Below, one piece after another: positions 26,139 to 35,188 of a stretch of DNA of 64,000 nt. The notes below the pieces were generated by a model. The model had not been told where the DNA came from. It worked only from the letters and a program-made list of their open reading frames with translations, and did no database searches. The stretch spans positions 1,830,370-1,894,369 of the forward strand of contig NC_020055.1 of NCBI RefSeq assembly GCF_000331025.1, written 5' to 3'. The translations under genes and the position numbers were made by a program. The stretch's first letter is position 1. The number at the start of each line of letters is the position of its first letter. Source of the stretch: Maridesulfovibrio hydrothermalis AM13 = DSM 14728 (GTDB lineage Bacteria; Desulfobacterota; Desulfovibrionia; Desulfovibrionales; Desulfovibrionaceae).

Positions 26139-27587
26139 ATGTCACAGAATTCAAGTGGGGCTTTCAGCCATCCTAAACCGTTTTATCTTCTTTTCTCAGT
26201 GGAGATGTGGGAACGGTTCGGCTACTATGGAATGCAGGCCCTTCTGGTTCTGTTTATGGTCAAGAAGCTGGGATTCAGTGATGATCTGGCTGATACAACT
26301 TTCAGTGCTTTTGCAGCTCTTGTTTATGCTTTTATCTGCGCAGGCGGGTATATCGGGGATAAAATTCTTGGGAATCGCAGAACAATGTTTCTGGGAGCTG
26401 TCGTCCTCGCAGTCGGGTATGGATTACTCGGCATTGATTGCGAAAAATTTCTTTATCCCGCACTCGGTATTATCATTGCCGGTAACGGTCTTTTCAAAGC
26501 CAATCCTTCGGCACTTGTCTCCAAGCTTTATGATAAAGGCGATTCCCGTGTGGATGGGGCTTTTACGCTATATTATATGGCAATCAATATCGGTTCTTTT
26601 GCTGCCATGTCGCTTTGTCCTGTTGTGCAGAAACATTATGGCTGGAATGCCGGATTTTCTGTCTGCCTCATTGGTATGGGAATAGCAATTATCAATTATA
26701 TAATGTTCAGGTCTGTATTGGAACCGATCGGTTCTAAGGCTGACTTTGAGCCGCTTTCCATGCATAAATTACTGCTGACTGTCATCGGTACAGCTTTAAT
26801 TGCCGCAACTTCTGCTTTTTTACTCAAAAATCTGACCCTTGCCCATGAATTGCTCTACGCCGCTCTTGTGGTTGTTGCAGGTCTTTACGTGCGGGAAATC
26901 GTCAGGGCAGAACCGCACGAACGTGCAAACCTGATCATCTGCCTGATTCTTATGGCGGAGGCTGTTGTTTTTTTCGCTCTTTACCAGCAGATGCCGACTT
27001 CGCTTAATCTTTTTGCAGCCCGTAATGTACATCCTTTTGTGTTCGGTATTCCGGTTGAGCCGGCTTCTTTTCAGGCACTTAACCCGTTCTGGATTATGCT
27101 GATCAGTCCAGTTCTGGCGGTCGTTTATGCCAGACTCGGCAAGTCCGGCCGGGATCTTTCTCTGCCCGGGAAATTTGCCCTCGGCATGATGATGTGCTGT
27201 TCTTCTTTTTTGACCCTCGCTTTTGTTGCGGAATATCGGGCCGATGCAACTGGTTATGTTTCCGGTAACTGGCTGGTGCTCAGCTATGGGTTTCAGAGCC
27301 TTGGTGAGCTGCTGGTCAGCGGGCTGGGGCTGGCTATGGTTGCACGGCTGACCCCTGCGCGGTCTATGGGTTTTATGATGGGGGCGTGGTTTATGTTTCA
27401 GTCTATCGCTATGGTGCTCGGCGGCGAGATTGCAACGATGGCCAGTGTGTCTGAACATGGCGTAACCGCTGCGCAGTCTTTAATTATTTATGGTAATCTT
27501 TTTAGCCGGATCGGAATGGTGACCGGAGTCATCGCTCTGGTCATGGCCGCCTTCGCTCCATTGCTCAAAAAGTACATAAGTGAATAG
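26139..27587 (+). CDS. POT/PTR family proton-dependent di/tripeptide transporter
   Basis: 482 residues, twelve or more membrane helices. The N-terminal VEMWERFGYYGMQALLVLFM contains the ExxERFxYY motif coupling proton and substrate binding, and GGYIGDKILGNRRTM matches the family's first signature. FKANPSALVSKLYD is the second. Imports small peptides with protons across the inner membrane. The ATG has GAGGAGTTGTT upstream. Flanked by terminators, so transcribed alone. Confidence 0.95.
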   Translation: MSQNSSGAFSHPKPFYLLFSVEMWERFGYYGMQALLVLFMVKKLGFSDDLADTTFSAFAALVYAFICAGGYIGDKILGNRRTMFLGAVVLAVGYGLLGIDCEKFLYPALGIIIAGNGLFKANPSALVSKLYDKGDSRVDGAFTLYYMAINIGSFAAMSLCPVVQKHYGWNAGFSVCLIGMGIAIINYIMFRSVLEPIGSKADFEPLSMHKLLLTVIGTALIAATSAFLLKNLTLAHELLYAALVVVAGLYVREIVRAEPHERANLIICLILMAEAVVFFALYQQMPTSLNLFAARNVHPFVFGIPVEPASFQALNPFWIMLISPVLAVVYARLGKSGRDLSLPGKFALGMMMCCSSFLTLAFVAEYRADATGYVSGNWLVLSYGFQSLGELLVSGLGLAMVARLTPARSMGFMMGAWFMFQSIAMVLGGEIATMASVSEHGVTAAQSLIIYGNLFSRIGMVTGVIALVMAAFAPLLKKYISE

Positions 27588-27590
27588 TCC

Positions 27591-27607
27591 CGGGGCAAAT
27601 CACCCCG
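27591..27607 (+). terminator. Short hairpin after the POT gene
   Basis: CGGGG and CCCCG around seven bases, followed by TTTAAAATT, four bases after the stop. A weak terminator. Confidence 0.45.
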
Positions 27608-27654
27608 TTTAAAATTGACCTAAATGACTTGCCTGTTAGGCAGAAGATGTCTAT

Positions 27655-27673
27655 TTATACTTAAGAAGTATAA
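27655..27673 (+). promoter_or_regulatory. Operator-like palindrome upstream of the BI-1 gene
   Basis: TTATACTT and AAGTATAA flank three bases, 68 bases upstream of the start and ~40 bases downstream of a TTGACC -35-like hexamer. The position suits a repressor site over a promoter; the factor is unknown. Confidence 0.3.
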
Positions 27674-27740
27674 TTAAACCTGTGCAGATGTGCTGCATTT
27701 GTTTTTAAAAAGATCAAATTGAATTCGGAGGATAAAAACT

Positions 27741-28472
27741 ATGAGTAGATTCGGAACAGCCGGGTCCGTCAGTGCGAGACCGGAAGTCCTTAACGCCTTT
27801 ATGCGCGGTATTTACAGCTGGATGAGCGTTGGACTGCTTGCCACAGCGGCTGTCGCATGGGCAACTCTTTCCACTCCTGCTGTTATGGGACTGGTTCTGT
27901 CTCAGAACCCCGAAACCGGAGCTGTCGGACCGACTATGCTTTTCTGGGGAGCACTGATCGCAGAAATCGGACTGGTTTTTTATCTCAGTGCCCGTATTTC
28001 AAAACTTTCCGCCAGCGCAGCAACAGGGCTGTTCATGGCTTACAGCGCACTTAACGGATTGACCATATCTGTCATTCTGATTGCCTACACCACAGCATCC
28101 ATTTTTCAGACCTTCCTTGTTACTGCGGGTATGTTCGGGGCAATGTCTATCTACGGCCTGACCACCAAGCGTGACCTTGTAGGCATGGGCGCATTCATGA
28201 TGATGGGCCTGTTCGGTATTATCATCGCTTCTGTTGTAAACTTTTTTATGCAGAGTTCTGCTTTGAATTTTGCCATTTCCGTTATCGGCGTATTGGTTTT
28301 TGCAGGTCTTACCGCCTACGATTCCCAGAAGCTTAAGGATATGGGCGAAATGATCCCCGCGGATGATGAAACTGCTGTCAGACGCGGAACTATTATGGGC
28401 GCACTGACACTCTATCTCGATTTTATCAATATGTTTATCTTCCTGCTCCGCCTCATGGGCAACCGCGAATAA
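27741..28472 (+). CDS. Bax inhibitor-1 (BI-1/YccA) family membrane protein
   Basis: 243 residues with seven membrane helices after a short soluble start (MSRFGTAGSVSARPEVLNAF). Family features: FMRGIYSWMSVGLL, NGLTISVI, GMFGAMSIYGLTTKRDL, and LTAYDSQKLKDMGEM with the two conserved aspartates near the end. In E. coli the relatives YccA and YbhL are inner-membrane proteins, YccA modulating FtsH; calcium leak has been shown for a bacterial homologue. A typical ribosome site (CGGAGGA) precedes the ATG. Confidence 0.93.
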   Translation: MSRFGTAGSVSARPEVLNAFMRGIYSWMSVGLLATAAVAWATLSTPAVMGLVLSQNPETGAVGPTMLFWGALIAEIGLVFYLSARISKLSASAATGLFMAYSALNGLTISVILIAYTTASIFQTFLVTAGMFGAMSIYGLTTKRDLVGMGAFMMMGLFGIIIASVVNFFMQSSALNFAISVIGVLVFAGLTAYDSQKLKDMGEMIPADDETAVRRGTIMGALTLYLDFINMFIFLLRLMGNRE

Positions 28473-28493
28473 TTGAATTAGATTCATAAGTTA

Positions 28494-28534
28494 ATAGGCA
28501 CGGAAGACCTGAAGGTCTTCCGTGCCTATTTTTT
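28494..28534 (+). terminator. BI-1 gene terminator
   Basis: ATAGGCACGGAAGACCT and its exact complement (17-bp arms) around two bases, then TTTTTTT. It starts 22 bases after the stop. Confidence 0.95.
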
Positions 28535-28841
28535 TGATATATCCGCATGGATTTTGGGGAACCAGCAGGCGCTTAGGGGGAACCTTTTTAAAGTTTTAAA
28601 CGGTTTTTACTTCGTATTTTTGAAGTATTTTATAAATTAATTTGAATCATCTCTTTCTTTTACAAAATAGATAATTAAGAATAAAGCTGACTTGTTTTGA
28701 TTATTTCGGACACTAATATTTAAGTTCAGACAATGTGTTTTCCCGTCAAAACTATCTGGGAGCTTTACCTTTTTATAAGGAGGAGCTTCCAGAAGGGGAA
28801 ATTTGTTAATAAAAGAGTTTCAGATCCGCCGGAGCATTTCC

Positions 28842-29981
28842 ATGTCACTGCTGACCACAATGCAGAATATTTTAAGTCCCGTTCTGACTCCCATATCAAA
28901 AGGGTACAGTGCGGTTATGAAGCGTCGCGCTGCGGGCTATGAAAACGGTAGACACGAGCGGTTTGAGCCGCTCTGTCCGTGTATTTCGGTTGGAAATATA
29001 GGGTCCGGCGGCAGTGGTAAGACCCCTCTTGCAGACTGGCTTTTAAAATGGGCAGAAGCTGAGGGGATGAGAGCTGTGCTGCTTACCCGCGGTTACGGAG
29101 CAACTCCTTTGAGTCTGCCTTATCTGGTAAAGGCTGACAGTCCTGTGACTGAGGCTGGAGATGAACCGTTGATGCTCGCTGATGCCAATCCGGCGGCGCG
29201 GGTGGTTGTTGATCCTGTGCGAAAGCGTTCCGGTAAGTGGGCGACTGATGAATTCAATCCCGATTTGATGCTGCTTGATGACGGTTTTCAGCATATGGCA
29301 GTACGGCGTGATCTTGATTTTGTGCTCATGACTCCAGATGATTTTACGACTGGCTGGAATAAGGTTATTCCTCGCGGTACTTGGCGGGAAAGCAAGGCTG
29401 CCTTGGCGCGGGCAGATGTTTTTTTTGTGAAAAGTGCTCCGGCTGACTTTAATTTAATGCGGGAATTAGTAGAACAGAAACTTAGAAAATTCAGAAAGCC
29501 TGTTTTTCAGTTTGAACTCAAAGCGATGGGGTTAAAATTGCTCGGCGGTAGCAAGCGACTGGAATTCGGCAGTGACGAGTATTTGCTCTTTGCCGGAATC
29601 GGCAGTCCTGCACTGCTTTTAAATGACGCATGTATTTATATGGGAAGAAAGCCTGCCGGATTTATGGAATTTAAAGACCATCACGCTTATTCAGCACAAG
29701 ATGTGGAGCATATTCGCAACAGAGCATCTGCCGTTAAGGCTAAAAAAATCATATGTACCCCGAAAGATGCCGTTAAGCTTAATGCACTTGGCTGTGATGA
29801 TTTTTATGTGATAGATTTGGAGCTTGTTTTTACAGAATCTATTTTTTTTGAAGAAAATGATTTAAAATTTTTTAGGGCAGGTAATTCAGGCCGGTGCGGA
29901 TTTGATAAGTGGTGGACCAAGGAAATTTTAGAGGAAGCGTTTGGAAAAAAGTCTGATTTAATTAACTGTGTAAATAAATAA
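28842..29981 (+). CDS. lpxK: Tetraacyldisaccharide 4'-kinase
   Basis: 379 residues; phosphorylates the lipid A disaccharide at the 4' position on the inner membrane. The nucleotide loop GNIGSGGSGKTPLADW lies near residue 50 after a membrane-associating helix; LLTRGYG, DEPLMLA and LMLLDDGFQHMAVRRDLD follow, all standard for the family. The ATG at 28842 (CCGGAG upstream) is chosen over a TTG 13 codons earlier. It shows that the cell makes lipid A and so has an outer membrane. Confidence 0.96.
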   Translation: MSLLTTMQNILSPVLTPISKGYSAVMKRRAAGYENGRHERFEPLCPCISVGNIGSGGSGKTPLADWLLKWAEAEGMRAVLLTRGYGATPLSLPYLVKADSPVTEAGDEPLMLADANPAARVVVDPVRKRSGKWATDEFNPDLMLLDDGFQHMAVRRDLDFVLMTPDDFTTGWNKVIPRGTWRESKAALARADVFFVKSAPADFNLMRELVEQKLRKFRKPVFQFELKAMGLKLLGGSKRLEFGSDEYLLFAGIGSPALLLNDACIYMGRKPAGFMEFKDHHAYSAQDVEHIRNRASAVKAKKIICTPKDAVKLNALGCDDFYVIDLELVFTESIFFEENDLKFFRAGNSGRCGFDKWWTKEILEEAFGKKSDLINCVNK

Positions 29982-30158
29982 TCTATCCATAACCATCAGA
30001 CTTAAATAAGTTATGTAGAATTTATCCCGTCAGGGAGTCCAGAGGAGCTTAGACTTTCTGGTTCCCCGAAAAGGGTTGCCGTAGGTTTTTAAAAATTCCT
30101 CTGCGGCAGAATTATTAATAAAAGCGCGGAAGCGCAATCAAATATCAGGAATATAGAA

Positions 30159-32405
30159 GTGGGAAAAAAAAGAAGATCAAAGAATCCCGGAATGATTAAG
30201 CCGTATGAGGCTATGAATATATTTAAAGCAAGTAAAAAACCTTTGTCTGCCGGAGAGCTTGAAAAACGTCTGGGACTTACTAAAAGACACCGCAAGTTTG
30301 TTAAAGATATTTTAAAAGGACTGATAAAAACTGGTAAAATTATCAAAATAGGCAGCACTTACGGTGTTGTGGAAAAGATGAATATGGTTACCGGAAAGCT
30401 TCAGGTGCAGCGTTCCGGCGTAGCTTTTGTGCTGCCTGAAGAGAAGGGGCGCAAGGATATTTTTGTTCATCCTAAAAATATGCGTGATGCATGGCATGGC
30501 GACAGGGTCACGGTCGCAATTACTGGCGAACATTGGGGCGGTAAAAGAGAAGAGGGGCGCGTCGTTCGCGTTCTGGAGCGTGGCAAGCAGGTTTTTCCGG
30601 TACGTGTTGTCCGGCCTATGGGTGGTACTGCGCTATTGTGTAATCCGACTGATTCTCGGCTCGATTTCGGTATTGTGGTTGAACCTGATAAGCATGTGCC
30701 GGATGAGCCGCTTCTGGATGACGATGGTAATGAAATTTTTCCGGTCAAAGGTGCAGCGAGTCAACCTCCGGTCGATTTTTCAAAGGTTTCCAGAGGAGAT
30801 ATTCTGCTGGTTGCACCCGGTGAGCAGCTTAATCCCACGCTTTGGGAAGGGCGGGTATTGAAATTTCTCGGTCAGGAAGATGATGTTCTGGTGCAGGAAG
30901 CAATTGTTAAGGCAAATCACGGCGTTCCATCTGAATTTCCGGCAAAAGTGCTGGCGCAGGCTGATGCGTTACCGGATGAACCGGGAGAGGAAGATTTTGC
31001 AGACCGCGAGGATATGCGCGACATTGCTTTTGTCACCATTGACGGGGCTACTGCTAAGGATTTTGATGACGCCGTGCATGTGGAGGAAATCAAAGGCGGT
31101 TATCGCCTGCGGGTGGCAATAGCAGATGTAAGCCATTATGTTGCAATGGAATCTCCTATGGACCGTGAGGCCCTGAAGCGCGGGAATTCATACTATTTTC
31201 CGAAGTCTGTGGAGCCTATGTTTCCTGAAGCACTCAGTAACGGTCTTTGCAGCCTTAATCCAAACGTGGACCGGCTGGCAATGACTGCAACTATTGATTT
31301 TAATAAAGCCGGCGAGCCGCAATCTTCATCGTTCACCGCAGCGGTAATTAAGAGTCACGCGCGTCTTACTTATGATGATGTTTATGAGGCTGTTATTGAG
31401 GGGAACGAAGAGGAGCGGGCAAAAATAGCCGATGTTGTTCCTATGCTTGAAGTTGCTGAGAAGCTGGCCCGTAAAATCAATGCCCGCCGCAAAGGGCGCG
31501 GCAGTCTTGAATTTGATTTGCCGGAGCCGGAAATCCTTTTTAATCTACAGGGCAGAACTGTTGATATCAAGCCTCGCTGCCGCAACTTTGCTCACCAGAT
31601 AATCGAAGAGTTCATGATCGCAGCAAACGAAGCCGTTGCAGAATTTCTGACTGAAAAAGAGATAGGCTGTCTGTACCGTGTCCATCCCGGACCTGATTCG
31701 GAGAAGCTTACCAACTTATTTAAAGTTCTTAAAAAAATGGGCATCAGTCAGCAGATTCCTGATCCGGTGACGCCGCAAGCCTTGCAGCAGGTTTTGCAAG
31801 GTTCTGTCGGTTCAGATCAGGAATTTCTGATCAGCAGACTTATGATACGCTCTATGAAACAGGCGAAGTATGAGCCTGTTAACGAAGGTCATTTCGGGTT
31901 GGCATCTGATTGCTACAGCCATTTCACCTCGCCCATCAGGCGTTACGCAGACCTTGTTGTACACAGGCTTTTAAAAGTCGCACTCGGTGATACTCATCAG
32001 GCTATCCCGGGGCAAAAGCAACTGGTTAGAATCGGTTCTGATTTGAGTGGCCGTGAACGTGTTGCTATGGAAGCAGAGCGTGAGATATTAAAACGGCTGA
32101 CTCTGATATTTCTTAAAGATAAGGTTGGCGAAAACTTCACCGGAATTATTTCCTCTATGTCCGATTTCGGGTTCTGGGTGGAATTTCAAGAAGTAATGGC
32201 CGAAGGCATGCTCAGGTTATCCAGACTGGATGATGATTATTACACATTCTGGTCGGATCGACAGCTTATTGTGGGCGAACGTACCGGAAAAGCTTTTCGT
32301 ATGGGGCAGAAAATTGTGGTCAGGCTTGAAGCCGTAAGCCTTGAAATGCTGCAGGCGGATCTGTCTTTGGTGGAAGGTGGAGAGGATTATAAAAAATTTG
32401 TTTAG
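30159..32405 (+). CDS. rnr: Ribonuclease R
   Basis: 748 residues, the RNase II/R family size. Order: N-terminal winged helix (~10-70), cold-shock RNA-binding domains (~75-230), RNB nuclease core with ATAKDFDDAVHVEE carrying the metal-binding aspartates (~295), HFTSPIRRYADLVVHR near the end of the core, and a C-terminal S1 domain (GENFTGIISSMSDFGFWVEF). Processive 3'-5' exonuclease that degrades structured RNA. GTG start with CAGGA upstream. The last four bases overlap the convergent gene. Confidence 0.96.
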   Translation: MGKKRRSKNPGMIKPYEAMNIFKASKKPLSAGELEKRLGLTKRHRKFVKDILKGLIKTGKIIKIGSTYGVVEKMNMVTGKLQVQRSGVAFVLPEEKGRKDIFVHPKNMRDAWHGDRVTVAITGEHWGGKREEGRVVRVLERGKQVFPVRVVRPMGGTALLCNPTDSRLDFGIVVEPDKHVPDEPLLDDDGNEIFPVKGAASQPPVDFSKVSRGDILLVAPGEQLNPTLWEGRVLKFLGQEDDVLVQEAIVKANHGVPSEFPAKVLAQADALPDEPGEEDFADREDMRDIAFVTIDGATAKDFDDAVHVEEIKGGYRLRVAIADVSHYVAMESPMDREALKRGNSYYFPKSVEPMFPEALSNGLCSLNPNVDRLAMTATIDFNKAGEPQSSSFTAAVIKSHARLTYDDVYEAVIEGNEEERAKIADVVPMLEVAEKLARKINARRKGRGSLEFDLPEPEILFNLQGRTVDIKPRCRNFAHQIIEEFMIAANEAVAEFLTEKEIGCLYRVHPGPDSEKLTNLFKVLKKMGISQQIPDPVTPQALQQVLQGSVGSDQEFLISRLMIRSMKQAKYEPVNEGHFGLASDCYSHFTSPIRRYADLVVHRLLKVALGDTHQAIPGQKQLVRIGSDLSGRERVAMEAEREILKRLTLIFLKDKVGENFTGIISSMSDFGFWVEFQEVMAEGMLRLSRLDDDYYTFWSDRQLIVGERTGKAFRMGQKIVVRLEAVSLEMLQADLSLVEGGEDYKKFV

Positions 32406-32701
32406 GACACAGCTATTTGCTCGACGCGTCTTGCAATTTTGCAGAACAGCGTGAGTTCGCATACTTTTTCATCTATTTCACACTGATAAATGTCGTCACA
32501 TTCCGCAATGGCGTTGAGTGACTCATAAACTTTTACCAATGATTCCGGCGAAACGCTTCCGCATAGCTCACGTATTAATTGTTTGAGTTCTGCGGGAGCA
32601 TCGTTTTGCAAAGTCAGCACCATTCCTGCGTCCCCGAAATCAAAATCAAAGTGTTCTGCGTAGTCGGCAGCCAGATTTTTAACAGCCAAGTCATTACTCA
32701 T
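32402..32701 (-). CDS. Unknown acidic protein, 99 aa
   Basis: ATG at 32701 preceded by GGAGAGTTTG. Soluble, acidic, helical (AELKQLIRELCGSVSPESLVKVYESLNAIAECDD), with four cysteines but no CxxC pairing. Overlaps the rnr stop tail to tail by four bases. No family recognised. Confidence 0.65.
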   Translation of the reverse strand: MSNDLAVKNLAADYAEHFDFDFGDAGMVLTLQNDAPAELKQLIRELCGSVSPESLVKVYESLNAIAECDDIYQCEIDEKVCELTLFCKIARRVEQIAVS

Positions 32702-32862
32702 CAAACTCTCCAGAGTGCATATCTCTTAACTATTCACGGACATTACTACAAACATAGTTTTTTTAAAAGCTTTCTCTGTTTACAAAATGGTTGCAGTAAT
32801 GTTTTGTCTGAGTTAACTCTAACTGAACGTTGCTGTTAAATTGTTATTAATATGGGGAAGCA

Positions 32863-33519
32863 ATGCAAAGTAAAGATTTTGATTCGTTTTTTGAGAGACT
32901 CCGGAAACATACTGATATTTCAACTCAGGCCCAGCTGGCCCGTGAACTGGGTGTCGGACGCGCGGCAGTCTCGCTTGTAAAAAAGAAAGGAGCGATTCCT
33001 CCGCGCTGGATTCTCGAACTTTCGGTGCGTTACAACCTCGATTCAAACTGGCTTGAATCCGGTGTAGGCGCGGCCCGTCCTGAAGACAGCGCAGAAGAGT
33101 TTGCAGGAGAATTTTCAAGAATTCCAAAGGTCGCGGCGCGTTTGTCAGCCGGAGGCGGGTCTTTTGAGACGGGCGGTGAAGTAGAAGGTTACTTTGCTTT
33201 CCGTACGGACTGGATCAGCAGCAAAGGAAACCCTTCTGATATGGTGCTGATGGAAGTTTACGGAAACAGTATGGAGCCGGAACTTAAGGAAGGGGATATA
33301 GTCCTGCTTGACCAGTCGAAGCACAATATCCTTGCCGGAGGAATCTATGCCATCGGCGTTGAGGATACTGTGATGGTAAAAAGAGTTGAAAAGCGGCCCG
33401 GACAGGTGGTTTTGCATAGCGATAATACAGATTATTCACCTATTTTTCTTGGCGGGGACGAGCTTGAAAATGTGAGGGTGCTTGGCAGGGTGGTCTGGGT
33501 TTCCCGTGAGTACCATTAG
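32863..33519 (+). CDS. CI-like repressor with S24 peptidase domain
   Basis: 218 residues. An N-terminal helix-turn-helix of the phage CI type (STQAQLARELGVGRAAVSLVKKKGAIPPRWILELS) joins a LexA/CI-type S24 peptidase (MLMEVYGNSMEPELKEGDIVLLDQ with catalytic Ser in GNSMEP, and VKRVEKRPG containing the Lys partner). It probably dimerises and may cleave itself after RecA activation. GGGGAAGCA lies before the ATG. No phage genes are nearby, so it looks like a domesticated regulator. A terminator follows. Confidence 0.88.
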   Translation: MQSKDFDSFFERLRKHTDISTQAQLARELGVGRAAVSLVKKKGAIPPRWILELSVRYNLDSNWLESGVGAARPEDSAEEFAGEFSRIPKVAARLSAGGGSFETGGEVEGYFAFRTDWISSKGNPSDMVLMEVYGNSMEPELKEGDIVLLDQSKHNILAGGIYAIGVEDTVMVKRVEKRPGQVVLHSDNTDYSPIFLGGDELENVRVLGRVVWVSREYH

Positions 33520-33613
33520 TCTGGACAGGCTGTTCTAAGCTTGGTTTGTGTGTTTATTCATATTTAATATTTCTAAGCTATGCTTACTTCCGCTGCCTGA
33601 AAGTTAACAAATC

Positions 33614-33643
33614 AAAGCCTCCTTTTTTTGGAGGCTTTTTTCT
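33614..33643 (+). terminator. Terminator after the S24 repressor gene
   Basis: AAAGCCTCC and GGAGGCTTT flank seven T, followed by TTTC. It lies about 95 bases after the stop. Confidence 0.85.
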
Positions 33644-33826
33644 TTACTAATTAAGTCCTTAGGGTAAGCTTTGTATAGTGTGTAAACTTTTTGTGTATAA
33701 AGTGTTTATTTGAACTTGACATAGATGTTGTGTTGTGGTTGATTGGACTCGTCACATGGCAAGGGTTTGGCGGGAGGATGAATACCTTTTCGTTTCAGAT
33801 TTAGCTTAACGAGCAGGAGGACAGTC

Positions 33827-33994
33827 ATGCAGGAAAGATTTTGCAAGTGTGGAAATCAGGTCATGGTTCAATACCACAATAAAAAGTCTGAGTGTTGGTT
33901 TACCCGTTTCTGGGCTATTGGTTCCACTTTCGGTAAAACCATCAGGGTTTGTCCTGAATGCGGATGTCCTCTTGACATAAACAGCCTTAAATAA
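33827..33994 (+). CDS. 55-residue zinc-ribbon protein
   Basis: ATG with CAGGAGGA seven bases upstream. The protein has CKCG near the N terminus and CPECGCP near the C terminus, a four-cysteine zinc ribbon spaced by ~35 residues rich in aromatic residues (CWFTRFWAIGSTFG). TTGACA at about 33716 could be its -35 box. A single-domain DNA/RNA- or protein-binding protein is likely; partner unknown. Confidence 0.7.
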   Translation: MQERFCKCGNQVMVQYHNKKSECWFTRFWAIGSTFGKTIRVCPECGCPLDINSLK

Positions 33995-34464
33995 TTTAGA
34001 GACTTGCGCATATTTTGTGCGGGCAATCAGTAGGGAGCTATTTTGCCGCTGTCTGGCATTTGTAACAGCTTAGCCTGCGTCTGTTTGAATCTATTCGATT
34101 TGCAGCTCTGGTTTAGTTTACCGTTTTTATAATATTTTTAAAATTTCTGTCCGGCGTACTCCCCTGTTGCCGGATTTGAAAATGATCATCTAATCTATCA
34201 CACTTGATCCATCTCTCCCCCACCTATGGCAAAACCGCCCGCTCGGGCGGTTTGTCATTTCTGGTGTATGTGAAAATATTACCCTCTGTAATTTTAATGT
34301 GCAGTTTAGAGTGCTCACAGTTTAATCTGAGGTGGCGTATATTCTGGGCAAAACATACTTTTCATTCTGGACCCGTGGCGCAGAGGCTGTTAAATATCCG
34401 CTTGGTATTTGATGAAATAAACTTGATTACAGCTATATAACTCAGAAATTGTCTGGAGGTCGTG
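33995..34464 (+). other. Intergenic region with an isolated terminator
   Basis: Apart from an intrinsic terminator (AAACCGCCCG/CGGGCGGTTT at 34232-34253) I see no gene in these 470 bases. The terminator is 240 bases after the zinc-ribbon stop, leaving room for a small RNA or a long 3' UTR. Confidence 0.5.
34232..34253 (+). terminator. Isolated intrinsic terminator
   Basis: Ten-base arms AAACCGCCCG and CGGGCGGTTT around CT, followed by TTTG and T-rich sequence. Also A-rich on its left, so it may work in both directions. Confidence 0.75.
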
Positions 34465-35175
34465 ATGGGAGATTGGATTGTAGATTTTCAAGGGCGTAAT
34501 CATTCTACAGCCATCAAGCTTAATTTTCTCTACCGGTATGAAAATATATTTATCATGGATAATCATCGCGCTGCCTTGTGGTGCTGGCTGGAATGTCTGG
34601 AAAAGGAAAATAATCTGAATCTTTTTCATGTGGACAGGCATTATGACGCTCTTTTTTCACCGCAGGATTATGAGCATTTTCCTCATGATCACTTTGAAAA
34701 TATCAGCATTAGTGAATATCTGGCTTGCGGCTACGACAATGAATTTTTTGCAGTGACTCCGCTTTTTCGCTGGGATAATTACCTTGGCCTGTTTGTTGAA
34801 AAGTATCGCAGTAAAATAGACTCCTGGTCTTTTGCCACTCATGGAAAAGGAGCTGCGCCACACGCGGTCAGTTACACTGCTTATGAGCCTTGGGAGTTTC
34901 CGGTTGCGATCGGCGAGCTTTCAGGTAATTGGATTTTTAATTTAGATCTTGATTATTATTTCGGGCGCATGGGGAGCGGGCAGATGGGGCGGCTCTTTAC
35001 TGATGAATACATCAGAGACTGGGGAAGCTCCCTGCGCAAGTCGCTTGATGATGGAGTCATCAAAGTGCTGACCATTAGCATGAGTCCTGAATGCACTGGC
35101 GGCTGGGATGGTGCCGAGCGGGCTTTATCCGTTCTGACCGGAGGACTTGGAATTGAGTTTACGCTTCCCGGATAA
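34465..35175 (+). CDS. UPF0489 family protein (peptide-arginase-like fold)
   Basis: 236 residues. Arginase-like metal ligands are visible: DNHRAALWCW, FHVDRHYDALF (the HxDxHxD-type site) and NLDLDYYFG. This is the UPF0489 layout; one studied member (OspR) converts peptide arginine to ornithine. A hydrolase acting on guanidino groups is therefore plausible, but no precursor peptide or maturase lies beside it. ATG at 34465 with CTGGAGG upstream; GTG 34462 is less likely. Confidence 0.75.
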   Translation: MGDWIVDFQGRNHSTAIKLNFLYRYENIFIMDNHRAALWCWLECLEKENNLNLFHVDRHYDALFSPQDYEHFPHDHFENISISEYLACGYDNEFFAVTPLFRWDNYLGLFVEKYRSKIDSWSFATHGKGAAPHAVSYTAYEPWEFPVAIGELSGNWIFNLDLDYYFGRMGSGQMGRLFTDEYIRDWGSSLRKSLDDGVIKVLTISMSPECTGGWDGAERALSVLTGGLGIEFTLPG

Positions 35176-35188
35176 CGTCCGGTGAATG

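Noticed and set aside
32863-33519. Prophage suspected from a CI-like repressor
   Set aside because: No integrase, structural or lysis genes within several kb; neighbours are rnr and ordinary small genes.
34370-34400. Possible tRNA fragment (GTGGCGCAGAGG)
   Set aside because: No matching acceptor, anticodon or T arm nearby; chance resemblance to a D arm.
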